This document shows, piece by piece, positions 38,762 through 47,404 of a stretch of DNA of 64,000 bases. Position numbers and translations under genes: made by a program. The notes under the pieces were generated by a model. It had not been told where the DNA came from, searched no databases, and was given only the letters and a program-made list of their open reading frames with translations. Each line of letters starts with the position of its first letter. Within the stretch, counting starts at the first letter, position 1. This stretch comes from CAYJLW01 sp964370965 (GTDB taxonomy: Bacteria; Actinomycetota; Acidimicrobiia; UBA2766), in the NCBI GenBank assembly GCA_964370965.1, contig CAYJLW010000002.1:62001-126000 (forward strand), given 5' to 3'.

Positions 38762-39217
38762 CTACCCGGACGACGACGAGGAGCCCGAGGAGCCCCCGGT
38801 CGTGAGGTCGACGGCAGACGGCACGGCGAAGGGGTCGCGGCCGCCGGTGGCGACGTCCTCCACCTCGCCGCCGCCCTGGAGCTCGGCGTCACCGGTGGCG
38901 AGGTCGTCCTCGGGGGCGGTGCCCTCCAGCGAAGGGTCGGCGCCGGTGTCAGCGGCGCCGCCCGCGGCGTCGCCCTGCGCGGCGGCGGCCGGGGGGATCG
39001 AGGTCGCCGCTCCCGGATTCGTGGAGGAAACGGTGCTGCCGGCCTTGTCCTTGCGCACGACCGGGGCGCCGTCGTCTCCGCCCCCGAAGAGGACGGGGGC
39101 CAAGACGAACTTGAAGAGGGCCCCCAGGGCGACGACACCGAGGAGGACGAGGAGCACCTTGTTGGGCGCATCCTTGGCCTTCGCCCGGACGGGGGCCGGC
39201 GCTGTGGTCGTGGTCAC
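38762..39217 (-). CDS. PilP-like single-pass membrane protein of the pilus operon
   Basis: A 151-residue protein with a short cytoplasmic N-terminus, one membrane segment (VLLVLLGVVALGALFKFVL, about 20-38), and an Ala/Gly/Ser-rich extracytoplasmic part. Sequence similarity is too low to name it, but its place directly after pilM-pilN-pilO suggests the PilP position. It has neither a lipobox nor the PilP beta domain. The GTG start lies 10 bases after the pilO stop. The tail ends in a run of serines. Confidence 0.6.
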   Translation of the reverse strand: MTTTTAPAPVRAKAKDAPNKVLLVLLGVVALGALFKFVLAPVLFGGGDDGAPVVRKDKAGSTVSSTNPGAATSIPPAAAAQGDAAGGAADTGADPSLEGTAPEDDLATGDAELQGGGEVEDVATGGRDPFAVPSAVDLTTGGSSGSSSSSG

Positions 39218-39227
39218 CGCGCTCTCC

Positions 39228-39878
39228 TCACTTCTGCGTCGTCGTGGTCGCGGGAGCGGACGCACCCGAGGTCGAGCCCCCCGTGGGAGCGCCCGCGCCA
39301 CCGGCCGTGGCCCCGCCGCCGGCGGCGCCGGTCGTGGGGGCGGCGGCGCCCGCCGCCGTGAACATGCGCCCCGTGACCGACGCCGTGATGGAGGTGGCGC
39401 CGGACTCCTCCTGCGTCGAGGCGAACTCGATGCCGTCGACCGTCACCGCCCGGGACATCTCGTAGAGCCGGCCGAGGTAGTCGACGATGTTGAAGAAGTC
39501 GCCTGTGACCTGGATCGTGAGGCCGATGTTGCTGAGCGCGCCCCCGGGGACGGGCTCTGCGGGGTTCACCGACACCCACTCGATCCCGGACTCGGCGGCG
39601 ACGTCGTTGGCGGCCTTGATGAACGCCGCCAGGTCCGGCTGGTCCGGCACGGCGGACTTCACCCGGGCGAGGTCGGCGTCGATGCGGGGCTCGTCCTCCT
39701 TGAGGATCTTCAGCTCCTGGAGCTCCGAGCGCAGGCTCGACTCCTTGCGCTCCGCCTCGCTCACCTTGTCCTTGGCCTTCTTGAGGTCCGCGCTCTTGGG
39801 GCTGTAGAGGAGGAAGAACCACGCCGCCACCGCCACCAGGGCTCCGAACACCGCCAAGGCGAGCACGCTCTTCTTCAC
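39228..39878 (-). CDS. pilO: PilO-like pilus assembly protein
   Basis: A 216-residue protein: one N-terminal membrane segment (VLALAVFGALVAVAAWFFLL), a coiled coil (about 30-65) and a ferredoxin-like domain including GLTIQVTGDFFNIVDYLGRL, the conserved PilO block. It pairs with PilN to form the inner-membrane alignment complex linking the motor to the pilus. The C-terminal 35 residues are Ala/Gly/Thr-rich. GTG 39878 overlaps the pilN stop as GTGA. Confidence 0.85.
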   Translation of the reverse strand: MKKSVLALAVFGALVAVAAWFFLLYSPKSADLKKAKDKVSEAERKESSLRSELQELKILKEDEPRIDADLARVKSAVPDQPDLAAFIKAANDVAAESGIEWVSVNPAEPVPGGALSNIGLTIQVTGDFFNIVDYLGRLYEMSRAVTVDGIEFASTQEESGATSITASVTGRMFTAAGAAAPTTGAAGGGATAGGAGAPTGGSTSGASAPATTTTQK

Positions 39879-40765
39879 GGCAACTGCCCCTTCTCGAGGA
39901 GCCGGGACCGCTCCGAGCGGGCCGCCTCCGTGAGCTGGGCCGTGGAGGTGAAGGTCACGTAGCCGCCCCCGGCCTGGTCCTTGTTCCTCTGCATGTTGGG
40001 GATCCACAGCGAGGTGACGCTCTTCACGGATGCCATCCGCTCCAGCCAGGCGGCACCGTCCGGGTGGTCGAGGCCGCCCGCCTCCACGGAGAGGGTGCCC
40101 CCGGCGGACTGTCCTCCGGTCGGCGCCCCTCCCGGGGACGGCGCTCCACCGGTCGCGTTCGGTTGCGGGCGGGCGGCCGGCTGGGCCGGCCCCGCCGTGG
40201 GGGACGCCCCCGCCGCTCCCGGCTGGCCGCCGGCGCCCAGCGCCGCCGCCGCCGGCGACGTCTGCAACTGCATGGACGTGAGCCAGACGTTCCCGGGAAT
40301 CACGAGGGAGATCTCGTTCAGGAGCCGGACCATGGAGACCTCGCCGCCGAGGGCCGCGGCGAGCGCCTGTATGCGCCCGTCGAGCTCGGTCTTCTTGGCC
40401 AGGACCGTCTGGAGGTCCTCGGCCTGCACCTGGCGGGCGAGGGCGTCGTTCTTCTCCTCCTGCACCTTCAACCCGGCCTTGGCGGCGGCGACCTGGCTGT
40501 TCTTCATCAGGTAGAGGAGCGCCATGACGCCGGCGAGACCCACGAGGCCCAGGACGAGAAGCAGGCGGGCACGCTGCTTCGTGCGGGCCACGCCCACCTC
40601 GGGGGGCAGGAGGTTGATGCGCCGGAGGCCGTTGAAGTCCCGGGGGCGGGTCCCTCTGGAGCGCCCGCGGCGCTTCTCCGGCGCCGGCGGGACGACGGGC
40701 GCCGCTTCCGGGGGCGCCTCCGGCGGTGCCGGGGCGAGCTGGGTCTCGGTGATGACGGCCGTCAC
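39875..40765 (-). CDS. pilN: PilN-like pilus assembly protein
   Basis: A 296-residue protein with an extended Pro/Ala-rich cytoplasmic N-terminus, then RRINLLPPEV, the INLLP motif that docks into PilM. It is followed by one membrane segment (LLLVLGLVGLAGVMALLYL), a coiled coil and a PilN periplasmic domain with VWLTSMQL. A low-complexity insert of about 50 Gly/Pro/Ala residues interrupts that domain. GTG 40765 overlaps the pilM stop as GTGA. Confidence 0.87.
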   Translation of the reverse strand: MTAVITETQLAPAPPEAPPEAAPVVPPAPEKRRGRSRGTRPRDFNGLRRINLLPPEVGVARTKQRARLLLVLGLVGLAGVMALLYLMKNSQVAAAKAGLKVQEEKNDALARQVQAEDLQTVLAKKTELDGRIQALAAALGGEVSMVRLLNEISLVIPGNVWLTSMQLQTSPAAAALGAGGQPGAAGASPTAGPAQPAARPQPNATGGAPSPGGAPTGGQSAGGTLSVEAGGLDHPDGAAWLERMASVKSVTSLWIPNMQRNKDQAGGGYVTFTSTAQLTEAARSERSRLLEKGQLP

Positions 40766-41820
40766 TGGGCACCTCCGAGGGCGAGACCGACGGGAACGGG
40801 CATGAAGGTCTCGGCCTCCGCGAGCTGGTCGGGGACGAGGCCGAGCTTGCCGAGCTTGATGCGGGCGAGGGGATGACCCGCCTCCGTGGGGAGGCCGAGC
40901 GCCTGGCCGAGGCGGTCCGCGAGCTCCGGCAACCGGGCGCCCCCGCCGGTGACCACGACGCGTCCGATGCGCACGGCGTCCGGTTGGGCGCCGTAGTAGT
41001 CGAGTGAGCCGCGGACCTCGTCGAGCATCGCCCGGCTCCGCTCGTCGATGATCTTCTTGGCGTCCGGGGTGACGACCCCGAAGCCCGCTTCCCGCTTGAT
41101 CCCCTCGGCTTCGTCCGCGCTGGCGTCGAGACCGTCGGCGAGGGCCCTCGTGACGTCGTCGCCCCCGGCGACGAGGATGCGGACGAAGCGCGGTACTCCG
41201 CGCTCGTGCACGACGATGTTCGTGACTCCGGCCCCGATGTCCACGATCGCCTCGGCGAGGCCGCTGCCGTCCAGCCAGTTGTCCACGTCGCCGGAGGCGA
41301 GACAACGCAACAGGGCGAAGGGCACGAGGTCGATCACCTGGGGTGAGAGACCGGCGCACTCGAGCGCCTCGAGGTGGCGATGGATCATGTCCCGCTGGCC
41401 GGCGACGATGATGACGCGCATCATGCGTTCGCCGTTCTCCCCCGGTACCTCGTCGATGATCTGGAAGTCCAAGATGGCGTCCTCGACCGGGATCGGGATG
41501 TGCTCCTGGGCCTGGAAGGCGAGGCCTTCCTCAAGATCCTGCTCCTCGATCCAGGGCATCTCGACCTGGCGGACTATCACCCGCTGGTTGGCGACGCCCA
41601 CGAGCACACGCTTCGTCTTGAACCCGGCGCGGGACCACAGCTCGCGCAGCTTCTGGCCCACGAGCTCGGGATCCTCGATCTCGCCGTCCCGGACGGCGCC
41701 GGGCGGCAACAGGAGCTGGCCGAAGCGCGTCAGCACGGGCGGAGACTTGCCCAGGTCCACTTCCGCGGCGCGGACGGCACTGGTCCCGATGTCGAGACCA
41801 ACCGCAAGGCTGCGGGACAT
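40762..41820 (-). CDS. pilM: PilM, actin-like pilus assembly ATPase
   Basis: A 352-residue protein of the actin/FtsA fold. VGLDIGTSAVRAAEV is phosphate 1, EAIVDIGAGVTNIVV phosphate 2 and VVVTGGGARLPELADRL the adenosine motif. It binds the N-terminus of PilN on the cytoplasmic face. ATG 41820 is chosen because GGAGG lies just ahead; ATG 41856 is less likely. Confidence 0.92.
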   Translation of the reverse strand: MSRSLAVGLDIGTSAVRAAEVDLGKSPPVLTRFGQLLLPPGAVRDGEIEDPELVGQKLRELWSRAGFKTKRVLVGVANQRVIVRQVEMPWIEEQDLEEGLAFQAQEHIPIPVEDAILDFQIIDEVPGENGERMMRVIIVAGQRDMIHRHLEALECAGLSPQVIDLVPFALLRCLASGDVDNWLDGSGLAEAIVDIGAGVTNIVVHERGVPRFVRILVAGGDDVTRALADGLDASADEAEGIKREAGFGVVTPDAKKIIDERSRAMLDEVRGSLDYYGAQPDAVRIGRVVVTGGGARLPELADRLGQALGLPTEAGHPLARIKLGKLGLVPDQLAEAETFMPVPVGLALGGAQ

Positions 41821-41936
41821 CCTTCCTCCATGACGGGTAGGCCGCCTCCCGAGCAACCGCTCTCAGAGGTGAGTTTCGGCGCTCGGGATGGGAAACTTGA
41901 CCCATCCAGCGCACGGACTCCTGGGCTTCCCGACCC

Positions 41937-42737
41937 TCACCCACTGAGGCGCAGGTACCAGTCCGAGACCGCCGGCGCCCACAGGAGCGCCACAAGGGCG
42001 CCGCAGGAGAGGAACACCCCGAAGGGCACCTTCGTCTTCAGGCCTCCGCGCACGCCCTTGCGCTGCACGGCGGCGATGACGACCCCGGCGACCCCGCCTG
42101 TCAGGAACGCTCCCAGGAAGCCCACGACGACGTAGCGGGGTCCGAGGAAGCCGAGGCAGAGACCGAGCACGTAGGAGAGCCGGACGTCGCCGTAGCCGAT
42201 CCCCCGCCCGCGGGTGAGGAAGTACAGGGCCTCGAAGAAGAGTCCGGCGCCGAACCCACCGGCGAGGGCGTCGATCCCCCGCCGCCATTGTCCCGTGGCG
42301 ACCAGGGCCCCCACGATGACTGCGCCACCGGCTATCGCCCCCGCCAGCACCAGCGGGGTCGGGATGCGCAGGGTGGCGGCATCGACGGCGGTGACGGCAA
42401 GGAGGACGGTCACGAGCACCCCGGAGAGGAGAGCCTCCCATGTGACCCCGAAGCGCCACAACACGAGAACCCAGAGGAGGCCGCACGCTGCCTCCACGAC
42501 GACGTAACGGGGCGAGATGGGGGCGCCGCAGTCCCGGCAGCGACCCCGCAGCAGGAACCAGGAGAGGACGGGGACGTTGTCACGGGCGCGGATCTCGTGA
42601 CCGCACCCGGGGCAGCGCGACCGGGGGCGCACGACCGACTCGCCCTCCGGGACACGGGCGACGACGACGTTCAGGAACGAACCGACGCAGAGACCGACCA
42701 GTCCCACGACCACGTACGCCAACCCGCCGGGAGTCAT
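41937..42737 (-). CDS. pilD: Prepilin peptidase / N-methyltransferase
   Basis: A 266-residue membrane aspartic protease that cleaves the pilin leaders and methylates the new N-terminus. GSFLNVVVARVP, the paired cysteine motif CPGCGH...CRDCGAPIS, and the two catalytic aspartates in VDAATLRIP and GIGYGDVRLS are present. About seven hydrophobic segments are visible. It sits between the pilins and pilM. Confidence 0.94.
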   Translation of the reverse strand: MTPGGLAYVVVGLVGLCVGSFLNVVVARVPEGESVVRPRSRCPGCGHEIRARDNVPVLSWFLLRGRCRDCGAPISPRYVVVEAACGLLWVLVLWRFGVTWEALLSGVLVTVLLAVTAVDAATLRIPTPLVLAGAIAGGAVIVGALVATGQWRRGIDALAGGFGAGLFFEALYFLTRGRGIGYGDVRLSYVLGLCLGFLGPRYVVVGFLGAFLTGGVAGVVIAAVQRKGVRGGLKTKVPFGVFLSCGALVALLWAPAVSDWYLRLSG

Positions 42738-42843
42738 GAGGGGATTCTCGCCTCCGAGCCCCGTCCGCCGGAAAAGGCGCCGGCGGTCGCCCGCCCCACG
42801 AGGCCTTCCCCGAGGCCGGGCCGGGGGGGGCCCGGGCCCCTCG

Positions 42844-43383
42844 TCAGGTCCACTTTTGGGCGGCGACCACGGCGGCGCCGGGAGCCGAGCAGGCCCCGCC
42901 GCCCGGGTCCTCCTGACCGAAGCTCGTGCCGGCCGCCGCCCCGCCCGGTTGGTCCTTCATGTAGAAGCACTGCCCGGAGGCGCTCCGCGCCCCCAGGACG
43001 ACCGATCCGTCGCCGAGCACGGCCACGTACACCGTGCGCGACACCGCCGGGGGCTGGTCGCCGGCGTAGGTCCCGGTTGCGGTGATGTCTTCGAGCGCCA
43101 CCGGGTCCGCCGTGTACGCCTCGTTGTCCGTGAAGTACACCTTCTCGGACGTGAGGGCGTGGCGGATGTCCGTCTGCGCCGTGCGGTTCTGGGCCCGCTG
43201 GCGGGCGGCGAGGAATGTCGGGATGGCGATGGCGATCAGAATGGCAATGACGAGTACGACCACCATCAGCTCCACGAGCGTGAAGCCCTGGTCCCGACGA
43301 CCTCGCAGCCCGGACAGCCTGGACAGTCCTGGCAGCCTGCGCTGCCGCCGTCCCCTCAGCGGGCCGCCGAGGGGGGCATTCAC
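42844..43383 (-). CDS. Type IV pilin (second pilin)
   Basis: A 179-residue prepilin with a long basic leader of about 32 residues ending QG, then FTLVELMVVVLVIAILIAIA, the conserved N-methyl-Phe helix with Glu5. The cleavage site is between G and F. Two cysteines (in GQCFYM and GGGACSAP) could form the D-loop disulfide. The GTG start has AAGGAGG 5 bases upstream. It is similar in the helix to the upstream pilin but divergent after it, so a minor or alternative pilin is likely. Confidence 0.92.
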   Translation of the reverse strand: MNAPLGGPLRGRRQRRLPGLSRLSGLRGRRDQGFTLVELMVVVLVIAILIAIAIPTFLAARQRAQNRTAQTDIRHALTSEKVYFTDNEAYTADPVALEDITATGTYAGDQPPAVSRTVYVAVLGDGSVVLGARSASGQCFYMKDQPGGAAAGTSFGQEDPGGGACSAPGAAVVAAQKWT

Positions 43384-43481
43384 GGTGACCTCCTTGTCCG
43401 GGCCGACCCCGGCTGGGCCGACCGTCCCAGTCCGTATCGGCCGAAAGGCCCGCCGCGCTTGAGACGCGACGGGCGCGCGCA

Positions 43482-43509
43482 GCGGGGGCGCCCCGGAGGG
43501 CGCCCCCGC
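43482..43509 (-). terminator. 12-bp GC hairpin between the two pilin genes
   Basis: gcgggggcgccc-cgga-gggcgcccccgc forms a perfect 12-bp stem with a 4-base loop, 33 bases past the first pilin's stop. It probably makes the major pilin transcript end or stabilises its 3' end, so that the first pilin outnumbers the genes beyond. Confidence 0.65.
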
Positions 43510-43541
43510 GCACTGGCTGGCTCGGTTCCCTCAGCGAGGGA

Positions 43542-44033
43542 TCATGTCCACTTGGTGCCCCAAGCGGAGACGGTGGCTGCGTCACAGGCGGCGATGGCGA
43601 CGTTGCCGTTCGCGTTCTGCGTGTAGTAGGTGCCGGCGTTCGCCCCGGTCGAGACCTCGCCCAAGGCGAAGCCCTTCCCGGAGGACGACAGGGACCGCAG
43701 GCACACGACGTCGCCGGCGGCGCTCACGGACACGTCGACGTCACGGGCGTTCACCGGGGCGCCGTTCATCCAGTCGAGGCTGGGCTCGATGGCCTCGCCG
43801 TCGGCGACGACGGCCGTGAAGACCTCGGCGTCGGTGTAGTGGGTCTTCTCCGCCGTCAGCGCGTTACGGAGATCGGACTGCGCCGCCCTGTCCTGGGAGC
43901 GACGGCGGGCGCCGAGGAAGGTCGGAATGGCGATGGCGATCAGGATGGCAATGATCAGAACGACCACCATCAGCTCGATGAGGGTGAAACCCTCGTCCTT
44001 CCCTCTCAGCCGCCGGCTGAGTGTCGAGAGCAC
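43542..44033 (-). CDS. pilA: Type IV pilin (first pilin, riboswitch-controlled)
   Basis: A 163-residue prepilin: leader of about 15 residues ending EG, then FTLIELMVVVLIIAILIAIA with Glu5. The mature domain has Cys residues in VVCLRS and IAACDAA that may form the D-loop. GTG 44033 is chosen because AGGAGG lies 9 bases upstream; the frame is open further up, but that sequence is the riboswitch. It is first of two pilin genes and the likely major subunit. Confidence 0.92.
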   Translation of the reverse strand: MLSTLSRRLRGKDEGFTLIELMVVVLIIAILIAIAIPTFLGARRRSQDRAAQSDLRNALTAEKTHYTDAEVFTAVVADGEAIEPSLDWMNGAPVNARDVDVSVSAAGDVVCLRSLSSSGKGFALGEVSTGANAGTYYTQNANGNVAIAACDAATVSAWGTKWT

Positions 44034-44042
44034 GATACAGCA

Positions 44043-44105
44043 CCTCCTGTGCGGGGCTCCTCTTACCTGCAAACGGCCCCTGAGGTCAGTCCCCGGGGCA
44101 GGAGG
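44043..44105 (-). promoter_or_regulatory. Expression platform: anti-Shine-Dalgarno pairing
   Basis: On the minus strand CCTCCTG (44105-44099) is exactly complementary to CAGGAGG (44049-44043), the ribosome site of the first pilin. Next to it GGGG (44098-44095) can pair with CCCC (near 44056-44053), giving an extended two-helix hairpin that would hide the ribosome site. This suggests translational control by the upstream c-di-GMP aptamer. Confidence 0.65.
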
Positions 44106-44114
44106 ATCCCCACC

Positions 44115-44205
44115 GCCAGGCAACCCGGCCGGCTCGGCGTCCCGTCGGGTCTGCCGAGCTCCGTGGCTTTGCGACCCCGCATCGCTGCGGGTGTGCCTTT
44201 GTCTG
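44115..44205 (-). ncRNA. Cyclic di-GMP-I (GEMM) riboswitch aptamer
   Basis: The minus strand shows the GEMM-I layout: GGCACACC (44197-44190), a hairpin CCGCA-GCGA-TGCGG capped by a GNRA tetraloop, CGCAAAGCC (44173-44165), then a 7-bp stem GCTCGGC/GCCGAGC (44159-44153 with 44138-44132), and GGCCGGGTTGCC closing the P1 helix with GGCACACC. CGCAAAGCCACGG and the terminal CCGGGUUGCC match the family consensus closely. The 349-base spacer 44034-44382 is thus mostly regulatory RNA. Confidence 0.9.
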
Positions 44206-44382
44206 GCCCGTTCGGGCCGCTTGCTCACCAGCATTATCGACGCCTGGGCCTTTCCCCCTTGAGTCAGCGGACCCTCAACATCAGCCAAATGGGCCATACG
44301 ACCTACGGATCGGGAGCCGGGCCCCGGCGGGGCTTGGAGGGGCGTGACGCGGGTGCTCGAAAGGGGCCCGAACCCCTTCGGG
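44206..44382 (-). promoter_or_regulatory. Spacer between pilC and the riboswitch; expected pilin promoter region
   Basis: No gene is seen in these 177 bases. A hairpin-like gcccg-ttcg-ggc element (44207-44217) and a ggggttcgggcccctt element (near 44365-44380, at the end of pilC) are present. A separate promoter for the riboswitch-pilin transcript should lie here, but no convincing -35/-10 pair stands out. Confidence 0.4.
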
Positions 44383-45603
44383 TCACTTGATGAGGTTCAC
44401 GATGTTGAACATGGGCATGTAGAGGGCGATGAGCATGCCACCCACGCTGAGACCCATGACGACGATGAGGAGCGGTTCGATGAGGCTCGTGAGGGACGCC
44501 ACGGTCGCCTCCACGTCCTCCTCGTAGAAGTCCGCGATCTTGTCCAGCATCGTGTCCAGGGCGCCCGTCTCCTCGCCCACCGCGAGCATCTGCACGACCA
44601 TGGGCGGGAACACGGAGTGCTTCTCCAGGGGGACGGCGAGGCTCTCGCCCTGCTTCACGGCCTCCTTCACGTCCTGCACGGCCGCGCCGATCACCCGGTT
44701 GTTCACCGTCTCCGAGACGATGTCGAGGGACTCGAGGATGGGCACGCCGGAGCGCAGCAGGGCACCCAGGGTGCGGCTGAACCGGGCGAGGGCCGTCTTC
44801 TGCACGAGCATCCCGAAGACGGGCACCCGGAGCTTGAACTTGTCCCAGGCGAGGCGCCCCTGGTCCGTGGCGATCCAGCGCTTGAAGAGGAACAACCCCA
44901 CGACGAGGAGGATGACGACGATCCAGCCGAACTTCACGAGGACGCCGGAGATCGTGAGCAGGACCTGCGTGGGCAAGGGCAGCTTCCCGCCCAGGTCCTT
45001 GTAGAGGTTCTTGAACATGGGGACGATGAAGATGAGCATCGCCCCGGTGATCATGAGCACGAGGGACATGACCACCGTGGGGTAGGTCATGGCCGACTTC
45101 ACCTTCTGGCGCAGCGACACCTGCTTCTCGAGCGTGTCCGCGAGGCGCAGGAGCACCTGGTCGAGCACCCCGCCGGACTCGCCGGCGCGCACCATCGACA
45201 CGTACAGCGCCGAGAAGACCTTGGGGTGCTTGCCCATGGCCGCGGACAGCGCCGTGCCCGTCTCGATGTCGTTGCGCACCTCGCCGATCACCTTGGCGAG
45301 GGCCTTGTTCTCGGTCTGCTCGGCGAGGATGTTCAGCGACCGCAGTAGGGACAGACCCGAGTTGATCATCGTGGCGAACTGGCGGCTGAAGACCGCGAGG
45401 TCCTTCAGCTTCACCCGATCCGAGAGCCCGGGGATCTTCAGGTCGGCGCCGAAGCTCACGTTCGGCTTGCGGTCGATCGTGATGGGCAGGAAGCCCTGGG
45501 AGCGGAGTCGGGCGGCCACGGCCGTCACGTTGTCGGCTTCCACCTCGCCCTCGAGGAGGGTGCCGCTCTTGTCGCGGACCTTGTAGAGGAAGGTCTCGGC
45601 CAT
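44383..45603 (-). CDS. pilC: PilC, type IV pilus inner-membrane platform protein
   Basis: A 406-residue protein with two GspF/PilC repeats, each a cytoplasmic four-helix domain followed by membrane segments. Conserved blocks are FSRQFATMINSGLSLLRSL, ESGGVLDQVL, ARFSRTLGALLRSGVPILESL and GEETGALDTMLDKIADFYEEDV. Three membrane segments lie near 170-190, 225-245 and 375-395. It begins 3 bases after the pilT stop and couples the motor ATPases to the growing pilus. Confidence 0.95.
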   Translation of the reverse strand: MAETFLYKVRDKSGTLLEGEVEADNVTAVAARLRSQGFLPITIDRKPNVSFGADLKIPGLSDRVKLKDLAVFSRQFATMINSGLSLLRSLNILAEQTENKALAKVIGEVRNDIETGTALSAAMGKHPKVFSALYVSMVRAGESGGVLDQVLLRLADTLEKQVSLRQKVKSAMTYPTVVMSLVLMITGAMLIFIVPMFKNLYKDLGGKLPLPTQVLLTISGVLVKFGWIVVILLVVGLFLFKRWIATDQGRLAWDKFKLRVPVFGMLVQKTALARFSRTLGALLRSGVPILESLDIVSETVNNRVIGAAVQDVKEAVKQGESLAVPLEKHSVFPPMVVQMLAVGEETGALDTMLDKIADFYEEDVEATVASLTSLIEPLLIVVMGLSVGGMLIALYMPMFNIVNLIK

Positions 45604-45606
45604 CGC

Positions 45607-47286
45607 TCACGCCCTCCCGCAGAGTCGCGCCAGGTCGGCCTGGTCCGCGCTGCGCTCGAGGGCGAGGTCGTATGTGATCTTGCCGGCCTTCACGAGGTCG
45701 GCGAGGGCCTGGTCCATGGTCTGCATGCCGTACTTCCCTCCGGACTGCATCGCCGAGTAGATCTGGTAGATCTTCCCCTCCCGGATGAGGTTCCGGATCG
45801 CCGGGGTGGCGATCATCACCTCGCAGGCGACCATGCGGCCCCGGCCGTCCCGGGTCTGGATGAGCTGCTGGGTCATCACCGCCTGCAGCGAGGTGGCGAG
45901 CTGCACGCGCACCTGCTGCTGCTGGTGGGGAGGGAACACGTCGATCACACGGTCGACGGACTGCGGGGCGTCCTGAGTGTGCAGCGTGGCGAAGACGAGG
46001 TGGCCGGTCTCGGCGGCCGTGAGCGCGGTCTGGATCGTCTCGAGGTCCCGCATCTCGCCCACCAGGATCACGTCGGGGTCCTGGCGGAGGACGTGTTTGA
46101 GGGCGGCGGCGAAGGACTTCGTGTCCTCCCCGACCTCGCGCTGGTTGACGAGCGCCCGCTTGTGGGTGTGGAGGAACTCGATGGGGTCCTCGACGGTCAT
46201 GATGTGTACCGGGCGTTCGCCGTTGATGACGTCGACCACGGACGCCAGCGTCGTGGACTTCCCCGAGCCCGTCGGCCCCGTGACGAGCACGAGACCGCGG
46301 GGGTAGTCGGCGAACTCCCTCACGACCGCGGGCACCCCGAGCTTCCCCAGGGGCACGACGCGGTCCGGGATCGTGCGCATGACGGCGCCGATCGCCTCCC
46401 GTTGGAAGAACATGTTCACGCGGAAGCGGGCCTTGCCCGGAAGGGGGTGGGACATGTCGAGCTCCCACTCGCCCTCGAGCTTCTCGCGCTGCTTCTGGGT
46501 GAGGATCGCGTAGAGCATGCGGCGCAGGCCCTGGGTCTCCAGGACGCCGAACCCCTCCAGGGCCTGGAGGTCCCCGTGGAGGCGGATCTGGGGCGGGCTC
46601 CCGACGGTGAGGTGGAGGTCGGAGGCCCCGACCTCGATGACCCTCTCCAGGAGGTCGTTCACGTGCAGGTCGAAGCGGACCGGCTCCTCCTCGGGGCGGG
46701 GAGCGGCCTCCACGATCGCGGAGGCGTCGATGACGTGGACCTCGCCGTCGCCGTTGCCGACGCTCCCCCGCCCGGGGTCGGCCGGCGGGGCGGCGAAGCC
46801 GGCGTCCGCCGCCGCCAGAGGATCGGGGCGCGGAGCTGGAGCGGACGGGCGGGGGCCCGCCGAGACGGCGGCTTCGATCGCGGCCGCGAGCTCCGTGCGG
46901 TCGGCGAGAGCAGCGGACACGCGGCACCCGGCGGCGGCGGCCACGGCGTCCAGGGCCTCCGTCCCGTGCGGATCGGCGACGGCCACGAGGAGGCCGTCCG
47001 GTGTGAACTCCACGGGGAGGACCTGGTGGTGGCGGAGAAGGTCGGGCCCCACGGTGCCGGCGACTTCCGGGCGGGCGGGCGTCCTGACGAAGTCCACGAA
47101 GGGGAGGCCCATCTGGTCGGCGACCGCGGCCACGACGTCCTTCTCCGTGGCGCGGCCCTCGCGCAGGAGGATGAGAGCGAGGGACTCGCCCTCGTCCTGC
47201 TCGCGCCGGAGGAGGCCGTTCACGTCGCCGGGCGCGATGACGTGGCGGTTGACGAGAGCCTGTGCGAGTCCTTGGGATGTGGTCAT
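45607..47286 (-). CDS. pilT: PilT-type retraction ATPase with N-terminal MshEN-like domain
   Basis: A 559-residue protein, about 200 longer than classical PilT. The C-terminal 350 residues are PilT: GPTGSGKSTTLASVVD (Walker A), NQREVGEDTKSF, LRQDPDVILVGEMRDLETI (Walker B), AETGHLVFATLHTQDAPQ and the AIRNLIREGK motif. The N-terminal 130 residues match the MshEN layout: two helical repeats about 24 residues long separated by five residues, then LPFVDF. A Pro/Ala linker joins them. Consensus Arg/Gly residues of the c-di-GMP site are only partly kept, so binding is uncertain. Confidence 0.93.
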   Translation of the reverse strand: MTTSQGLAQALVNRHVIAPGDVNGLLRREQDEGESLALILLREGRATEKDVVAAVADQMGLPFVDFVRTPARPEVAGTVGPDLLRHHQVLPVEFTPDGLLVAVADPHGTEALDAVAAAAGCRVSAALADRTELAAAIEAAVSAGPRPSAPAPRPDPLAAADAGFAAPPADPGRGSVGNGDGEVHVIDASAIVEAAPRPEEEPVRFDLHVNDLLERVIEVGASDLHLTVGSPPQIRLHGDLQALEGFGVLETQGLRRMLYAILTQKQREKLEGEWELDMSHPLPGKARFRVNMFFQREAIGAVMRTIPDRVVPLGKLGVPAVVREFADYPRGLVLVTGPTGSGKSTTLASVVDVINGERPVHIMTVEDPIEFLHTHKRALVNQREVGEDTKSFAAALKHVLRQDPDVILVGEMRDLETIQTALTAAETGHLVFATLHTQDAPQSVDRVIDVFPPHQQQQVRVQLATSLQAVMTQQLIQTRDGRGRMVACEVMIATPAIRNLIREGKIYQIYSAMQSGGKYGMQTMDQALADLVKAGKITYDLALERSADQADLARLCGRA

Positions 47287-47404
47287 GGCGTGTTCCCGTC
47301 CCTTGCACTGGATCGGCCGTCATAGCGGTTCCCTTGAGCCCGCGGCCCATGCCCGGATGGGTCCCGGGACCCAGACCCGCGGTGGGCCCCGCACACCAAG
47401 GGGC

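Noticed and set aside
43542..44297. N-terminal extension of the first pilin through 44297
   Set aside because: That stretch is the GEMM riboswitch and its platform; GTG 44033 has a strong ribosome site and gives a normal prepilin leader.
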